Of a DNA stretch of 64,000 nucleotides, positions 15,919 to 26,377 are shown piece by piece (the first letter of the stretch is position 1; every line of letters begins with the position of its first letter). The notes under the pieces were generated by a model. It saw only the letters and a program-made list of their open reading frames with translations, was not told the origin of the DNA and did no database searches. Both the position numbers and the translations under genes were made by a program. This DNA comes from JAPLJU01 sp036725345. Lineage in GTDB: Bacteria > Desulfobacterota > Syntrophia > Syntrophales > UBA2192. The stretch lies in assembly GCA_036725345.1 (NCBI GenBank), contig DAIMEJ010000010.1, positions 1 to 64,000 of the forward strand, given 5' to 3'.

Positions 15919-17979
15919 ATGAAAGAAACCACGGACATCACCCTGTTTATCCGGACCTCGAATGAGGAAATCGTCGGCTGGGACCGGCGGAGGATCGTTG
16001 ACGCCCTGATCCTCGAAACGGACGTCGATACCGCCACCGCCGAAGAGATCAGCAGGGATGTGGAGGCCCAGATTGTCTCCTCGGGGATCCGTATCCTGAC
16101 GACGCCCCTGGTGCGAGAGATGGTCGATGCGAAACTCGTCGAGCGGGGGCTTGAGCAGGCCCGCCGCATGCACACCCGCCTCGGATTTCCCCTCTTCGAC
16201 GTGGGACAACTGATGCTTCACCAGAACAAGGAAAATGCCAACCTGCCCCACGGTCCCGAGGGGACGAACCTGATTCTGGCCGAGGGCATCAAGAAGGAAT
16301 ACGCCCTTCACAGTGTCTTTTCCCAGGAGGTGGCCGATGCCCACATCCGCGGGGACATCCATCTTCACGGGCTGGGCTATGCCGACCGGCCCTACAGCTC
16401 CTTCCAGTCCGTCGAGTTCATCAAGAAGTACGGCCTTTCCCTGCCCGACTCCTTCTCCATCTCACGGCCGGCCAGGCACGCCGAGGTCCTCCTCGCGCAC
16501 CTCGTGCGGTGGAGCGCATCCCTCCAGGGATATTTTGCCGGCTCCATCGGATGGGAGGCCGTCAACGTGTCCTTTGCCCCCTACCTGAAGGGTCTGAGCA
16601 AACGGGAAGTCGAACAGTTGGCCCAGATGCTCCTCTACGAATTCTCGCAGCTTGCCGTGGCCAGGGGCGGCCAGGCGATCTTCACGGAGATCGGGCTGTA
16701 CTGGAACATGCCGGACCACCTCAGGGGCCTCCCGGCCGTGGGTCCCGACGGCAAAGCCACGGGCAAAACCTACGGCGATTACACCGGTGAAGCCCGGCGT
16801 TTTCTCCAGGCAATCCTCGAGAATTACAGGCAGGGAGACGCCGTGGGAAGGCCTTTTTTCTTCCCAAAACCCTTCATCCATATCACGGACGGTTTGTTCA
16901 AGGAGCCGGGGCACGGGGAATTCCTGAACCTGGCTTGCGAAACGGCGCTGGAGAAGGGGAACCCCTGCTTTCTCTTTGACAGGGGGTCTTCGCTTAAAAT
17001 CCCCGGTTTTTTCCGCGCAAGACTGACATCGGACCGCGCGCTCAGGGAGGACGCTCGCCATCCGGAGCGGATGCGATATGCCACCATCCAGAATGTGTCG
17101 CTGAACCTGCCGAGACTCGGTTACCGGGCCGGCGGCAGTGAAGAGCGTCTTTTCGCCATCCTGTCCGAATCACTGGAGACGGCCGCCAGGGCCCACCTGC
17201 AGAAGAAGGCCTTCATCGAACGTCTTCTCTCCCACGGCGACAGCGGCCCCCTTTCGATCCTCACGATGAAGCGCGACGGGATCCCCTACCTCCGGATGGA
17301 CCGTGCCACGTTCCTCATCGGTATAGTCGGATTGAACGAAATGGTCCAGATCCACAAGGGCGCCCAGCTCCACGAATCGGAAGAGGCCATGAAGGCGGGG
17401 CTCAAGATCATGAGGCGCTTGAAAGCGGAAGCGGAAAGGCTCGGCAGGAAAAAGGGGATGCGGTTCATCCTCGAGCAGACACCGGCGGAGAGCACCGCTT
17501 ATCGATTCGCGAGACTCGATCTCAAATATTTCTCTCCGGCATCGGGCCGCTTCGTCAAAGGCGATATCTCAAAAGGAGAGATTTATTACAACAATTCAAG
17601 CTACCTGAATGCAGCCGCCGCCCTGGATCCCCTCGAACGGGTAAGGCAGGAGGGGCGATTTCATCCATGCATCGACGGCCACGCCGTAACGCAGCTCTGG
17701 ATCGGGGATCCCGGTCCCTCCAAGGAGGAACTGGCCGCTTTCGTGAAGAAAATTTTCATTGATACAAAAAGCGATGCCGTCTCTTTTTCACCCCACTTCT
17801 CATTCTGCGCTCCCTGCGGCAGGACCTTCAGGGGATTGGCGTCATCCTGCCCCGCCTGCGGGGCGGCCACGGTTGAGGGGATCACGAGAATCAGCGGTTA
17901 CTTCACACACGTTTCGCGACTCAACAGGGGCAAGGTTGCGGAGTTGAGGGACACCCTCAAGGTCCCCCTCCGTTTCTAA
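15919..17979 (+). CDS. nrdD: Anaerobic (class III) ribonucleoside-triphosphate reductase
   Basis: NrdD reduces ribonucleotides to deoxyribonucleotides with an oxygen-sensitive glycyl radical, marking an anaerobic lifestyle. The 686-aa protein starts with an ATP-cone regulatory domain (about 8-95, with GWDRRRIVDALI). The PFL-like barrel follows (IRGDIHLHGLGYADRP, about 144-159). At the C-terminus are the zinc site CAPC...CPAC (Cys 630, 633, 644, 647) and the radical loop TRISGYF, with the probable glycyl-radical residue at Gly660. No activase gene (nrdG) is adjacent; the next gene is gmhA. The upstream HD phosphohydrolase may be functionally linked through dNTP control. Assignment secure. Confidence 0.95.
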   Translation: MKETTDITLFIRTSNEEIVGWDRRRIVDALILETDVDTATAEEISRDVEAQIVSSGIRILTTPLVREMVDAKLVERGLEQARRMHTRLGFPLFDVGQLMLHQNKENANLPHGPEGTNLILAEGIKKEYALHSVFSQEVADAHIRGDIHLHGLGYADRPYSSFQSVEFIKKYGLSLPDSFSISRPARHAEVLLAHLVRWSASLQGYFAGSIGWEAVNVSFAPYLKGLSKREVEQLAQMLLYEFSQLAVARGGQAIFTEIGLYWNMPDHLRGLPAVGPDGKATGKTYGDYTGEARRFLQAILENYRQGDAVGRPFFFPKPFIHITDGLFKEPGHGEFLNLACETALEKGNPCFLFDRGSSLKIPGFFRARLTSDRALREDARHPERMRYATIQNVSLNLPRLGYRAGGSEERLFAILSESLETAARAHLQKKAFIERLLSHGDSGPLSILTMKRDGIPYLRMDRATFLIGIVGLNEMVQIHKGAQLHESEEAMKAGLKIMRRLKAEAERLGRKKGMRFILEQTPAESTAYRFARLDLKYFSPASGRFVKGDISKGEIYYNNSSYLNAAAALDPLERVRQEGRFHPCIDGHAVTQLWIGDPGPSKEELAAFVKKIFIDTKSDAVSFSPHFSFCAPCGRTFRGLASSCPACGAATVEGITRISGYFTHVSRLNRGKVAELRDTLKVPLRF

Positions 17980-18048
17980 GGGCGCAGAATCCAGCGGCGA
18001 CGTTCTTTACCCCCTCCGGCCGGAGCCCCGGCATAAAGCCCCCTTCCC

Positions 18049-18076
18049 TTGACATCCCCTCTTTCGTCATTATACT
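18049..18076 (+). promoter_or_regulatory. Strong sigma-70 promoter for gmhA-grpE-dnaK
   Basis: A perfect -35 TTGACA (18049-18054) and a near-perfect -10 TATACT (18071-18076) are 16 bp apart. Transcription would start near 18083, only about 35 nt before gmhA. No CIRCE inverted repeat was found, so the downstream heat-shock genes do not appear to be HrcA-controlled here. Confidence 0.8.
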
Positions 18077-18117
18077 AAGGATGTCATAAAAAAAGCCGGG
18101 TGCAGCCATTATAATAT

Positions 18118-18711
18118 ATGGAAAATATTGAAGAAATAATCAAAAATGCCTTTCAGGAAAGTGCGCAGATCAAGGTCCGGTTCATCAAGGACAACCTGGG
18201 GCAAATCGTCAAGGTAGTCAACGTCATCACGGCGTCGCTTAAAAAGGGAAACAAGATACTCCTTTTCGGCAACGGCGGCAGCGCGGCGGACGCACAGCAC
18301 CTGGCGGCCGAGTTCGTCAATCGTTTCATGATCGAGCGCCCCCCCCTGCCGGCCATCGCTCTGACAACGGACACATCCATCATCACAAGCATCGGCAACG
18401 ATTACGATTTCGTCCAGATCTTCGCGAAGCAGATCCGGGCGATCGGACAACCGGGAGATGTGGCGGTCGGGATGAGCACAAGCGGCGTTTCACCCAATGT
18501 CCTCCGCGGAGTGGAGACGGCGAAAAAAATGGGCCTCGTCACCGTCGGTTTCACGGGACGCGACGGGGGTCAGATTGCGCAGACCGTTGACTACAGCCTG
18601 AATGTGTCCTCCAATTCGATCCCGAGAATCCAGGAGGTCCACATCACGCTGGGGCACGTGATATGCGAGCTCGTTGATTACAGGCTCTTCCAAAAACCGG
18701 ACACCCGTTAG
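18118..18711 (+). CDS. gmhA: Phosphoheptose isomerase (SIS domain)
   Basis: GmhA converts sedoheptulose 7-phosphate to glycero-manno-heptose 7-phosphate for lipopolysaccharide core synthesis. The 197-aa protein has the SIS phosphosugar fold: LLFGNGGSAADAQHLAAEF (about 48-66), ALTTDTSIITSIGND (about 81-95), GMSTSGVSPNVL (about 120-131) and the C-terminal EVHITLGHVICELVD (about 173-187), whose Glu and His match GmhA catalytic positions. DiaA, a DnaA-binding homologue, has the same fold and cannot be fully excluded. No Shine-Dalgarno is visible before the ATG (the upstream bases are ATTATAATAT). It leads a likely operon with grpE and dnaK. Confidence 0.85.
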   Translation: MENIEEIIKNAFQESAQIKVRFIKDNLGQIVKVVNVITASLKKGNKILLFGNGGSAADAQHLAAEFVNRFMIERPPLPAIALTTDTSIITSIGNDYDFVQIFAKQIRAIGQPGDVAVGMSTSGVSPNVLRGVETAKKMGLVTVGFTGRDGGQIAQTVDYSLNVSSNSIPRIQEVHITLGHVICELVDYRLFQKPDTR

Positions 18712-18765
18712 CATCCGCCACGGCGGGGCGCATTCCCCCAAGGAGGGGCCGACAGGACAGGCAGG

Positions 18766-19392
18766 ATGGTCAGATCGAAAGAGAAGGGCGGCAAAGGCCA
18801 CCACCAGGAAAACCAGGAGAAACCGCATAAGCCCGATCCGGATAGCGAGGGCAGGAAACCGGTACAGGAGCCGGAGAGGATGCCCGATGCCGGGAACGGG
18901 GAGACCGCAAAGAAGCTCGAAGAAAAAGAGAGGGAGTCTGCCGCCAATTACGACAGGTATCTGCGGGCCGCGGCGGACCTGGAAAATTACAAAAAAAGAA
19001 TGGCCCGGGAACACGCCGAGCTCGTCAAGTACGGAAACGAGAAACTCATCAGGGATCTCATACCCATACTCGACAGCCTGGACAGGGCCCTGAAGCAGAC
19101 GAATGACGCACCCGCCGAGGTCCAGGCCTTCAGTGACGGCCTGAAGCTCATTGAGGCTCAGTTCATGGCCTGCCTGCAAAAGCATGGCGTGGAGAGAATC
19201 GAAGCCAGGGGGAAGGATTTTGACCCCAATTTCCACGAGGCGGTCATGATGATAGAAAGCGAGGAATTCGAGAACAACAAGGTCATCGAAGACTTCGAGA
19301 CGGGTTATCTCTTGAACGGCAGGCTTCTGAAACCTGCAAAAGTTTCGGTCTCCAAACGCGTCGTCAAAAACGCTGAAGCGGCAGACCGGTGA
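18766..19392 (+). CDS. grpE: Nucleotide exchange factor GrpE
   Basis: GrpE releases ADP from DnaK. The 208-aa protein has a long charged, low-complexity N-terminus (about 1-55), then a coiled coil with ESAANYDRYLRAAADLENYKKR (about 51-72), IPILDSLDRAL (about 97-107) and the C-terminal beta-wing signature HEAVMMIES and GYLLNGRLLKPAKVSVSK (about 181-198). The ATG at 18766 was kept because the frame is open and charged, although the strong AAGGAGGGG lies about 18 bp upstream, so an alternative nearby start is possible. It follows gmhA by 54 bp and precedes dnaK by 27 bp. Neither hrcA nor dnaJ is adjacent. Confidence 0.94.
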   Translation: MVRSKEKGGKGHHQENQEKPHKPDPDSEGRKPVQEPERMPDAGNGETAKKLEEKERESAANYDRYLRAAADLENYKKRMAREHAELVKYGNEKLIRDLIPILDSLDRALKQTNDAPAEVQAFSDGLKLIEAQFMACLQKHGVERIEARGKDFDPNFHEAVMMIESEEFENNKVIEDFETGYLLNGRLLKPAKVSVSKRVVKNAEAADR

Positions 19393-19419
19393 TGATGTAT
19401 CAAAGGAGGTTTCAACACC

Positions 19420-21330
<1,911 letters not shown>

Positions 21331-21350
21331 ACCATGCCCGGTCAGGGCGG

Positions 21351-21386
21351 CCCGGAGACGCTGACGGCGTCTCCGGGCTTTTTTAT
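21351..21386 (+). terminator. Rho-independent terminator of the dnaK operon
   Basis: CCCGGAGACG (21351-21360) and CGTCTCCGGG (21368-21377) form a perfect 10-bp stem with a 7-nt loop, followed directly by CTTTTTTAT. It lies 20 bp after the dnaK stop codon. Confidence 0.93.
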
Positions 21387-21530
21387 GATTTACCGTCGGC
21401 GGTGTCCCTTTGCCGGTCTTGACCGAAGGCGATCTTCGTGGCATGGAAGAGACCGACGTATTTCACGGGGAGACACAAAAGCGGACAGGACAGGGCGGGT
21501 TTTGATCCTGTGGCGGAAACGGGGAATGTC

Positions 21531-22301
21531 ATGAGATTTCTTTTGACCAATGACGACGGGATTTACGCAAAGGGCCTGAGTGCCCTCTACCAGGAACTCT
21601 CGCAGGTGGCGGAATGCGTGATCGTCGCGCCGGAGATCGAGCAGAGTGCCGTGGGTCACGCCATCACCATGTCCCGGCCCCTGATGGTCCGGCCGGCCCG
21701 TAAGAACGGCCAATTCCTGGGTTACGCCGTGGCGGGCACCCCTGCCGATTGCGTCAAGATAGGCATCAGAGAACTCTCAGGGCAGAAGGTGGATCTCGTC
21801 GTATCCGGTATCAACCGCGGAGCAAACGTCGGGATCAACGTTATTTATTCCGGGACGGTGTCGGCTGCGACGGAAGGAGCCATTCTGGGCATCCCCTCCA
21901 TGGCCGTGTCTCTGGATACGCGAAGGGATGCCGATTTCAGCTTTGCCGCAAAGTTCGCGCGCCGGATGGCCTTTTTCATGCTGAACCATTACCCGGGCAG
22001 ACACGTCCCCCTCAATATCAACGTCCCGGCTCTCCCCGAGAAAGACATCCGGGGCATCGCCGTCACCCGGCAGGGGACGGCCCGTTTCACGGAGAGCTTC
22101 GAACGGCGGTTGGATCCCAGAGAAAACGTGTATTACTGGCTGGCGGGAGAGACGAAGCTGACCGACGCGGACGATGAGGGCACCGACGCCTTCGCCCTGA
22201 GCCGGGGCCTGATCTCCGTGACCCCCGTCCATTACGATCTGACGCGCTACGACGTGCTGGAGGAACTGAGGGGGGTGATCGGAAAGATCGGGATCAAATA
22301 A
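21531..22301 (+). CDS. surE: 5'/3'-nucleotidase SurE
   Basis: SurE dephosphorylates nucleoside monophosphates and is linked to stationary-phase survival. From the chosen ATG the product is 256 aa, the usual length, and begins MRFLLTNDDGIYAKGL, with the metal-binding Asp pair at residues 8-9. Other signatures are VIVAPEIEQSAVGHAIT (about 32-48; Ser contacts the metal), VSGINRGANVGINVIYSGTV (about 88-107) and PLNINVPALP (about 159-168). A longer reading would add 31 residues of unlike composition upstream and was rejected because SurE proteins start at this methionine. It is separate from dnaK by a terminator. Downstream lies palindromic repeat copy C. Confidence 0.95.
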   Translation: MRFLLTNDDGIYAKGLSALYQELSQVAECVIVAPEIEQSAVGHAITMSRPLMVRPARKNGQFLGYAVAGTPADCVKIGIRELSGQKVDLVVSGINRGANVGINVIYSGTVSAATEGAILGIPSMAVSLDTRRDADFSFAAKFARRMAFFMLNHYPGRHVPLNINVPALPEKDIRGIAVTRQGTARFTESFERRLDPRENVYYWLAGETKLTDADDEGTDAFALSRGLISVTPVHYDLTRYDVLEELRGVIGKIGIK

Positions 22302-22313
22302 CAGGAGAGCAAT

Positions 22314-22396
22314 TTCTGGAATAATGGCGTGATGGAAGACCGAGTTCCTAAAATCATTTCCAGAAACCCTTTATTCCAACATTCCATTACTCCAAT
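22314..22396. repeat. Palindromic TGGAATA-type intergenic repeat, copy C
   Basis: This third copy lies in the convergent gap between surE and the universal stress gene. The left arm is TTTCTGGAATAATGGCG and then TGATGGAAGA, the right arm TTATTCCAACATTCCATTAC and then TCCAATG. It shares the TGGAATAATGG and ATTCCA units with copies A and B but has a more diverged centre, suggesting several ages of insertion. Confidence 0.7.
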
Positions 22397-22447
22397 GCAC
22401 AGGAAAGAGTCCCTGGTTTCTGTCATTTGGCTGATCGCGCAGTTCCG

Positions 22448-23290
22448 CTAACGGGTGAGCAATACGGGGATCGTGCTGTTCCGGATGACGTGGGACGTCG
22501 TGCTCCCCAGAAGGAGTTCCTTGAACCTGCTGTTGCCGTAAGCCCCCATCAGCATCAGTTCCACGGCTCCCTCCTGGATGAACTTGATAATCTCTTTTTC
22601 TTCCCTGCCTCGGAGAACGATCACGTCGCTGTCGATTTCGAAAGGCTCCAGGTACTCTTCAATCCTTTTCGTGAGATCGGCTGCGAGGGACGCAAGGTCC
22701 GTAACGATGATGACCGTGAGCGGCCATTTCGTTTTCACGGACAGCTGCGCGGCGATGGCGAGAGCGTGCTGAGCGGGAGGGCTTCCATCGTAGGCCAGTC
22801 CCATGCTTTCGATCTCCCGGAACTTTCCGGGTGTCACGAGAACGGGTTTTCCGGATTTCCGAACGACCGCCTCCGCCGTTGAACCGAGAAGGACGCTCTG
22901 GCTCAGGGGATAATGCTCCCCTCTCTGGGCAAGCAGGATCAGGTCCGCATCCCGGCCTTCCCGGAGGATCTCTTCGTCGATGATGCCGGTGACCTTCCTG
23001 ATCCGGGGCGTCAGGCCCTCCCCCTCGCATCGCCTGCGGAATGTCTCCAGGATGGCATCGGCCCTTTCATCGAGCCCTTTTTCTATGGCCGTCAGAAATT
23101 CAGGAAAGGCCGAAAGGCTGACGGAGCCGAAGATGTCGCTGAAGATCGGTCCCTGGATGATTTTGATGTCGATGATGTGGAGTCCCGTCAACTGCGCATC
23201 GAGCAACTTGCCGATGTAGATGCCGTATTCCAGCGCCGTTTTGCTGTAGGCGGAACCGTCGGTGGGTATCAGGATCTGTCTGATGATCAT
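22448..23290 (-). CDS. Tandem universal stress protein (two UspA domains)
   Basis: The 280-aa product carries two UspA domains in a row. The first (about 1-150) begins IRQILIPTDGSAYSKTALEYG and contains the shortened phosphate loop VLLGSTAEAVV. The second (about 160-280) contains YDGSPPAQHALAIAAQL and ends with the full ATP-binding signature GAYGNSRFKELLLGST (G-x2-G-x9-G-S/T) and IPVLLTR. Only the second domain clearly keeps all nucleotide-binding positions. Usp proteins help bacteria survive starvation and stress; no specific ligand can be named. The gene stands alone in a convergent setting with surE, and its ATG is in a normal context. Confidence 0.9.
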   Translation of the reverse strand: MIIRQILIPTDGSAYSKTALEYGIYIGKLLDAQLTGLHIIDIKIIQGPIFSDIFGSVSLSAFPEFLTAIEKGLDERADAILETFRRRCEGEGLTPRIRKVTGIIDEEILREGRDADLILLAQRGEHYPLSQSVLLGSTAEAVVRKSGKPVLVTPGKFREIESMGLAYDGSPPAQHALAIAAQLSVKTKWPLTVIIVTDLASLAADLTKRIEEYLEPFEIDSDVIVLRGREEKEIIKFIQEGAVELMLMGAYGNSRFKELLLGSTTSHVIRNSTIPVLLTR

Positions 23291-23348
23291 GCTTTTTCTC
23301 GGGCAGGTCGCAGGGACGGGTGAGGGGACACCGTGAGCCGGAATCGGG

Positions 23349-24035
23349 TCACTTCTGATCTTCCGTTTTCCGGCTTTCGGTTAATCTCGCTAATTCGGCC
23401 AGGAGGTTTTCCACCTCTTTCTCCTCGAGGTCCTCCTCTTCACGGGACGACAGACCGCCCTCCGCAGCCCTCTTCCCTTCCGCTGTATCCGGGGTGATAA
23501 ACGGGCCGACGAGCTTACCTTCCCGATAGAGGCACTGCTCCTTCACCTGGCCGCTCCGGTAGTACGCGACATACTCGCCGTCCCTCTTGTCCTTTTTGAA
23601 ACGGCCTTTTTCCCGGATCTGGCCGTTTTTGTAAAAGGAAACATAATCGCCGTCGAATTTCCCTTCCCGGAAGTGCTCTTCGTCCTTCAACTGACCGCTG
23701 CGGTAGTACAGCCTGTAGGGTCCTTCCAGTTTCCCGTCTTTGTAGAACTCCTGTTCCCGGACCTGGCCGTTCTCGTAATAAGACTGGTATTCGCCCGTCA
23801 GTTTGCCGCTTTCGAACGTGCCCCTCTCGCGGAGCTGCCCGTCCCGATAGTAGGAAACAGCCTCGCCGTGCCGCTGGCCCTTTTTATAGGAAACCTTGAG
23901 GAGGATTTGGCCGTTCTCATAGTAAGACACGTACTCTCCATCGAGCCTCCCCTTCAGGTAGCTCTTTCTTTCCTTGATCTGGCCTTTTCGGTAGTAGGAG
24001 ACCTTCTCCCCGTCCTTGTTCCTGGAAAAAAACAC
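23349..24035 (-). CDS. Seven-repeat MORN_2/YwqK-like protein
   Basis: The 228-aa protein is built from seven tandem repeats of exactly 24 residues (about residues 7-175), each close to DGEYVSYYENGQ followed by a lysine-rich half, such as LKDEEHFREGKF. The consensus Y-Y/F-x-x-G-Q matches MORN_2 (YwqK-type) repeats, which are expected to form a beta-hairpin ladder. No signal peptide is visible, so it is probably cytoplasmic. The C-terminus (176-228) is acidic, low-complexity and ends in a helix. The start is GTG with GAGGGAAC nearby. It lies 44 bp after the 470-aa gene and is probably cotranscribed with it. YwqK proteins are sometimes called antitoxins; nothing here supports a toxin partner. 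Confidence 0.8.
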   Translation of the reverse strand: MFFSRNKDGEKVSYYRKGQIKERKSYLKGRLDGEYVSYYENGQILLKVSYKKGQRHGEAVSYYRDGQLRERGTFESGKLTGEYQSYYENGQVREQEFYKDGKLEGPYRLYYRSGQLKDEEHFREGKFDGDYVSFYKNGQIREKGRFKKDKRDGEYVAYYRSGQVKEQCLYREGKLVGPFITPDTAEGKRAAEGGLSSREEEDLEEKEVENLLAELARLTESRKTEDQK

Positions 24036-24079
24036 CCGTTCCCTCTCTGCAGTCGCTCATTCCAGCTCGACGTCCCGGG

Positions 24080-25492
24080 TCAAAGCCCGAGTTCTTTCTT
24101 GATCCTTTCAAGCGGGAAAACGATCCGGTCGGCATTTTTCAAACCCCGCCGGATCACCTTCTCGTTCTGGTTTTCGAATTCTTTCAGAAGTTCCAGTATC
24201 TTATTTCTCCCTTCGGGTGTCTTCACGGCTTCCCGCGGGGTCACGTTTCCGATGTCGGGAATTTTTTCATTGACCCAGTTTTCGTATTTCCGGATCGCCC
24301 CCCCTTTTTGCGGCTCTTCGACGCCGCCGGTCTCGCGATCCCCTTCCGCCGCCTCCAGAGGCGCATCCGGGTTGCACAGGTCAGCCGGGTCCATCTTTCG
24401 ATAGACCATCATGCGGTACTTCAACGCGTGGCCGAACCTCTGCCCGAAGAGCACCCTGATTTTCCTGGCCTGTTCCAGGGATTCACATTCGATCACGAGC
24501 GTTTCCAGGTCGCTGATGAGCATCCGGCGGACGACCCCGCCAAGATGATCCCCGAAATCCTCGCCGTCGAAAGAGGCGTATCGGGTCTTGGCCCTGCCGT
24601 GGTTCCCCATCCGCCGGTTCGCTTCGTCCGTCAGGATCCGGGATTGCTGCAGCTCCCTTGAAAAGACAACCGGCTCCCTGATTCGCCAGTGGACCGTGAC
24701 GACAAACTGCGGGTTCGCCTTCGTCTGAAAAGGGAAGGGGGGTTTCTGCAGATGCAGTGACGCGTTCTCGATGAGAGCGAGGACCTCGGCGGAAGCCTTG
24801 CGAAGGTAATGCTCCAGGCTGGCGTAATCCTCCTTCTGCTCCAAGAAAAATTCGCCGATATTCCCCTCGATGAAGTGCCGGAGCTTGAGCGGTATCGTTG
24901 TCAGGGGCATGCCGCCGAAAAAGTAAAGATCCCTCAATTTCAGTATCCCCGCATAGACAAGATCCCACTTGTAGAGATTCTTCGACGCGTCGCCATCCCA
25001 GATGTAATAGACACCCCCGTCGAAGATATCCTTGATTTCGACCCCCTTTCCCACGTCGACCTTCTGAACCTCGTAAATGCTCAGGCAGTAATCCACGTAG
25101 CTCTGGAGGATTTCTTTTTCGAGGGGTGAGAGCTGGCTTTTTTTCCGCATCAGGTAGAGTTCGGGGAACGTACGGCTGAACTCGTCCGTGATGTAGTAGT
25201 AGGAATACCAGGCAACAAATTTGGTCAGGTCCTGTTCACTATGAAAATATTCGAAGATGTCGTCATCATCCTCGCAATAGACGCCCCGTCCCTCAAAATA
25301 TTCATACAGGGCGATTTCATACTCCTCATAAAACCGGTCGGTGTTGGCATATCTCGATACACGGAAATTGAGATCCGCGATGACCCTTCTGAAACGGGCC
25401 ACGTCGAAATCAATGACCCTTGTCCCTTCCGGCGGGGCCGGGGGGTTCCCTTTCTCTCCAAACAAGGGGTCGTCGCGATCGAATTTGTCCAT
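24080..25492 (-). CDS. Protein of unknown function, 470 aa
   Basis: I do not recognise residues 1-400. They are rich in aromatic and acidic residues (EDDDDIFEYFHSEQD, VAWYSYYYITDEFSRTF), predicted soluble and mostly helical, with no signal peptide or membrane segment. Near the C-terminus (about 405-450) is WVNEKIPDIGNVTPREAVKT and a following GRNKILELLKEFE. This W-x-n-x-x-IP-x-L/I-x-x-x-TP-R-E-A pattern recurs at the ends of several uncharacterised and SEC-C-type proteins. The ATG start is well supported by AGGAGG 7 bp upstream; an upstream TTG would add seven residues. The downstream MORN_2 repeat gene follows within 44 bp, so the two probably act together. A central segment (about 275-370) pairs hydrophobic strands and may bind nucleic acid or a ligand, which cannot be decided here. 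Confidence 0.75.
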   Translation of the reverse strand: MDKFDRDDPLFGEKGNPPAPPEGTRVIDFDVARFRRVIADLNFRVSRYANTDRFYEEYEIALYEYFEGRGVYCEDDDDIFEYFHSEQDLTKFVAWYSYYYITDEFSRTFPELYLMRKKSQLSPLEKEILQSYVDYCLSIYEVQKVDVGKGVEIKDIFDGGVYYIWDGDASKNLYKWDLVYAGILKLRDLYFFGGMPLTTIPLKLRHFIEGNIGEFFLEQKEDYASLEHYLRKASAEVLALIENASLHLQKPPFPFQTKANPQFVVTVHWRIREPVVFSRELQQSRILTDEANRRMGNHGRAKTRYASFDGEDFGDHLGGVVRRMLISDLETLVIECESLEQARKIRVLFGQRFGHALKYRMMVYRKMDPADLCNPDAPLEAAEGDRETGGVEEPQKGGAIRKYENWVNEKIPDIGNVTPREAVKTPEGRNKILELLKEFENQNEKVIRRGLKNADRIVFPLERIKKELGL

Positions 25493-25873
25493 GAAAGGCC
25501 TCCTGTCTGTCAATTCGCCTTCGGGTCCATCACAGCGACCCGGGGGCCCTCACCAGCCCTGAAAATCACCTCCCCATCTCTGGGAATGAATCAAACCGCC
25601 GAGACAACCTGCTGAGCCTTCCCCCTGTGTCCCGGGACCGTACGCTTTTCGGAAATCCCGGCTGCCGGAATCTCGGCTTTACTGAACGGAACTAACGGAT
25701 ATCTATATCATTTCTTGTTTTCTATCAGTGTAGATTAGCGCATTTCTCACGCGGTGTCGAGTTAAAAAAAGGGGGCCGCGGGAAGACGCCCGTTCAGCAG
25801 TCCCGACAGAAGAATGGTCTCCAAAAGTCCTCACGAAGAAAAGGCTGTCATCGAAGGGATTGACGCAGGGGAA
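25493..25873. other. Intergenic region, about 380 bp, no gene seen
   Basis: This lies between the lipoprotein gene and the 470-aa gene, both on the minus strand. Frames here are short and lack ribosome sites. The stretch 25680-25770 is A/T-rich compared with the surroundings and probably holds the promoter for the 470-aa/MORN pair, but no convincing -35/-10 pair was found. No palindrome or RNA motif was recognised. Confidence 0.5.
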
Positions 25874-26317
25874 TCAGGGAACTTTCTTGTATTTCAGAAC
25901 AAGGCCCGAGGGTGCTTTGAGCTGCAGTTCGTTCTTCGACACGACAAATCCCCAGGTGATGGACCCGCCCTGCCCCAGCTCTGTTGTGATGTGCGTGTCG
26001 TCATCGATCCGGTAGGTCCACGGATAGACGGCCTTATCGACAGGACTGTAGAATTTAACGGTGCCGTCTCGGAGGAATTCTATCATGTCCCCGCTTTGAC
26101 TGCGCCTCCACTTGCCGGAGATCATCTCGATGACGCCGGGCCCGGGCGGCGCCTGAATCTCGGCCTGCCGTGATTCATCAGGCGCTCCATGACGCTCCAC
26201 CGCCTCTTTTTCGACGGGCACCTGGTAACCCTCCCTGACGGCACAGGCATTCAGGACGAGCAGGCAGACCGCCGAAAGGGCCAGCAGGAAATACCTCCCA
26301 TTTTTTCTGAAACGCAT
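25874..26317 (-). CDS. Small lipoprotein of unknown function
   Basis: The 147-aa product starts with a basic n-region (MRFRKNGR), a hydrophobic stretch and the lipobox LNAC, with Cys25 as the expected lipid-modified residue. This predicts a lipoprotein anchored to the inner or outer membrane. After a proline/glutamate-rich linker, residues about 62-147 look like a small beta domain (GKWRRSQSGDMIEFLRDGTV, YPWTYRIDDDTHITTELG), similar in style to lipocalin-like or DUF4488-type modules. No enzyme motif is visible. It lies 60 bp downstream of the Fe-S protein gene on the same strand and may be cotranscribed. Confidence 0.75.
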   Translation of the reverse strand: MRFRKNGRYFLLALSAVCLLVLNACAVREGYQVPVEKEAVERHGAPDESRQAEIQAPPGPGVIEMISGKWRRSQSGDMIEFLRDGTVKFYSPVDKAVYPWTYRIDDDTHITTELGQGGSITWGFVVSKNELQLKAPSGLVLKYKKVP

Positions 26318-26377
26318 AAGACCCCCTTCTGAAGGATCGGGTCCCGGGCCGGGGGGCTTTCGCCGGCTCCCCGTCGA

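Noticed and set aside
23349..24035. YwqK-type protein as the antitoxin of a toxin-antitoxin pair
   Set aside because: YwqK is often labelled an antitoxin, but no toxin-like gene is beside it; the neighbour is a 470-aa protein without toxin motifs.
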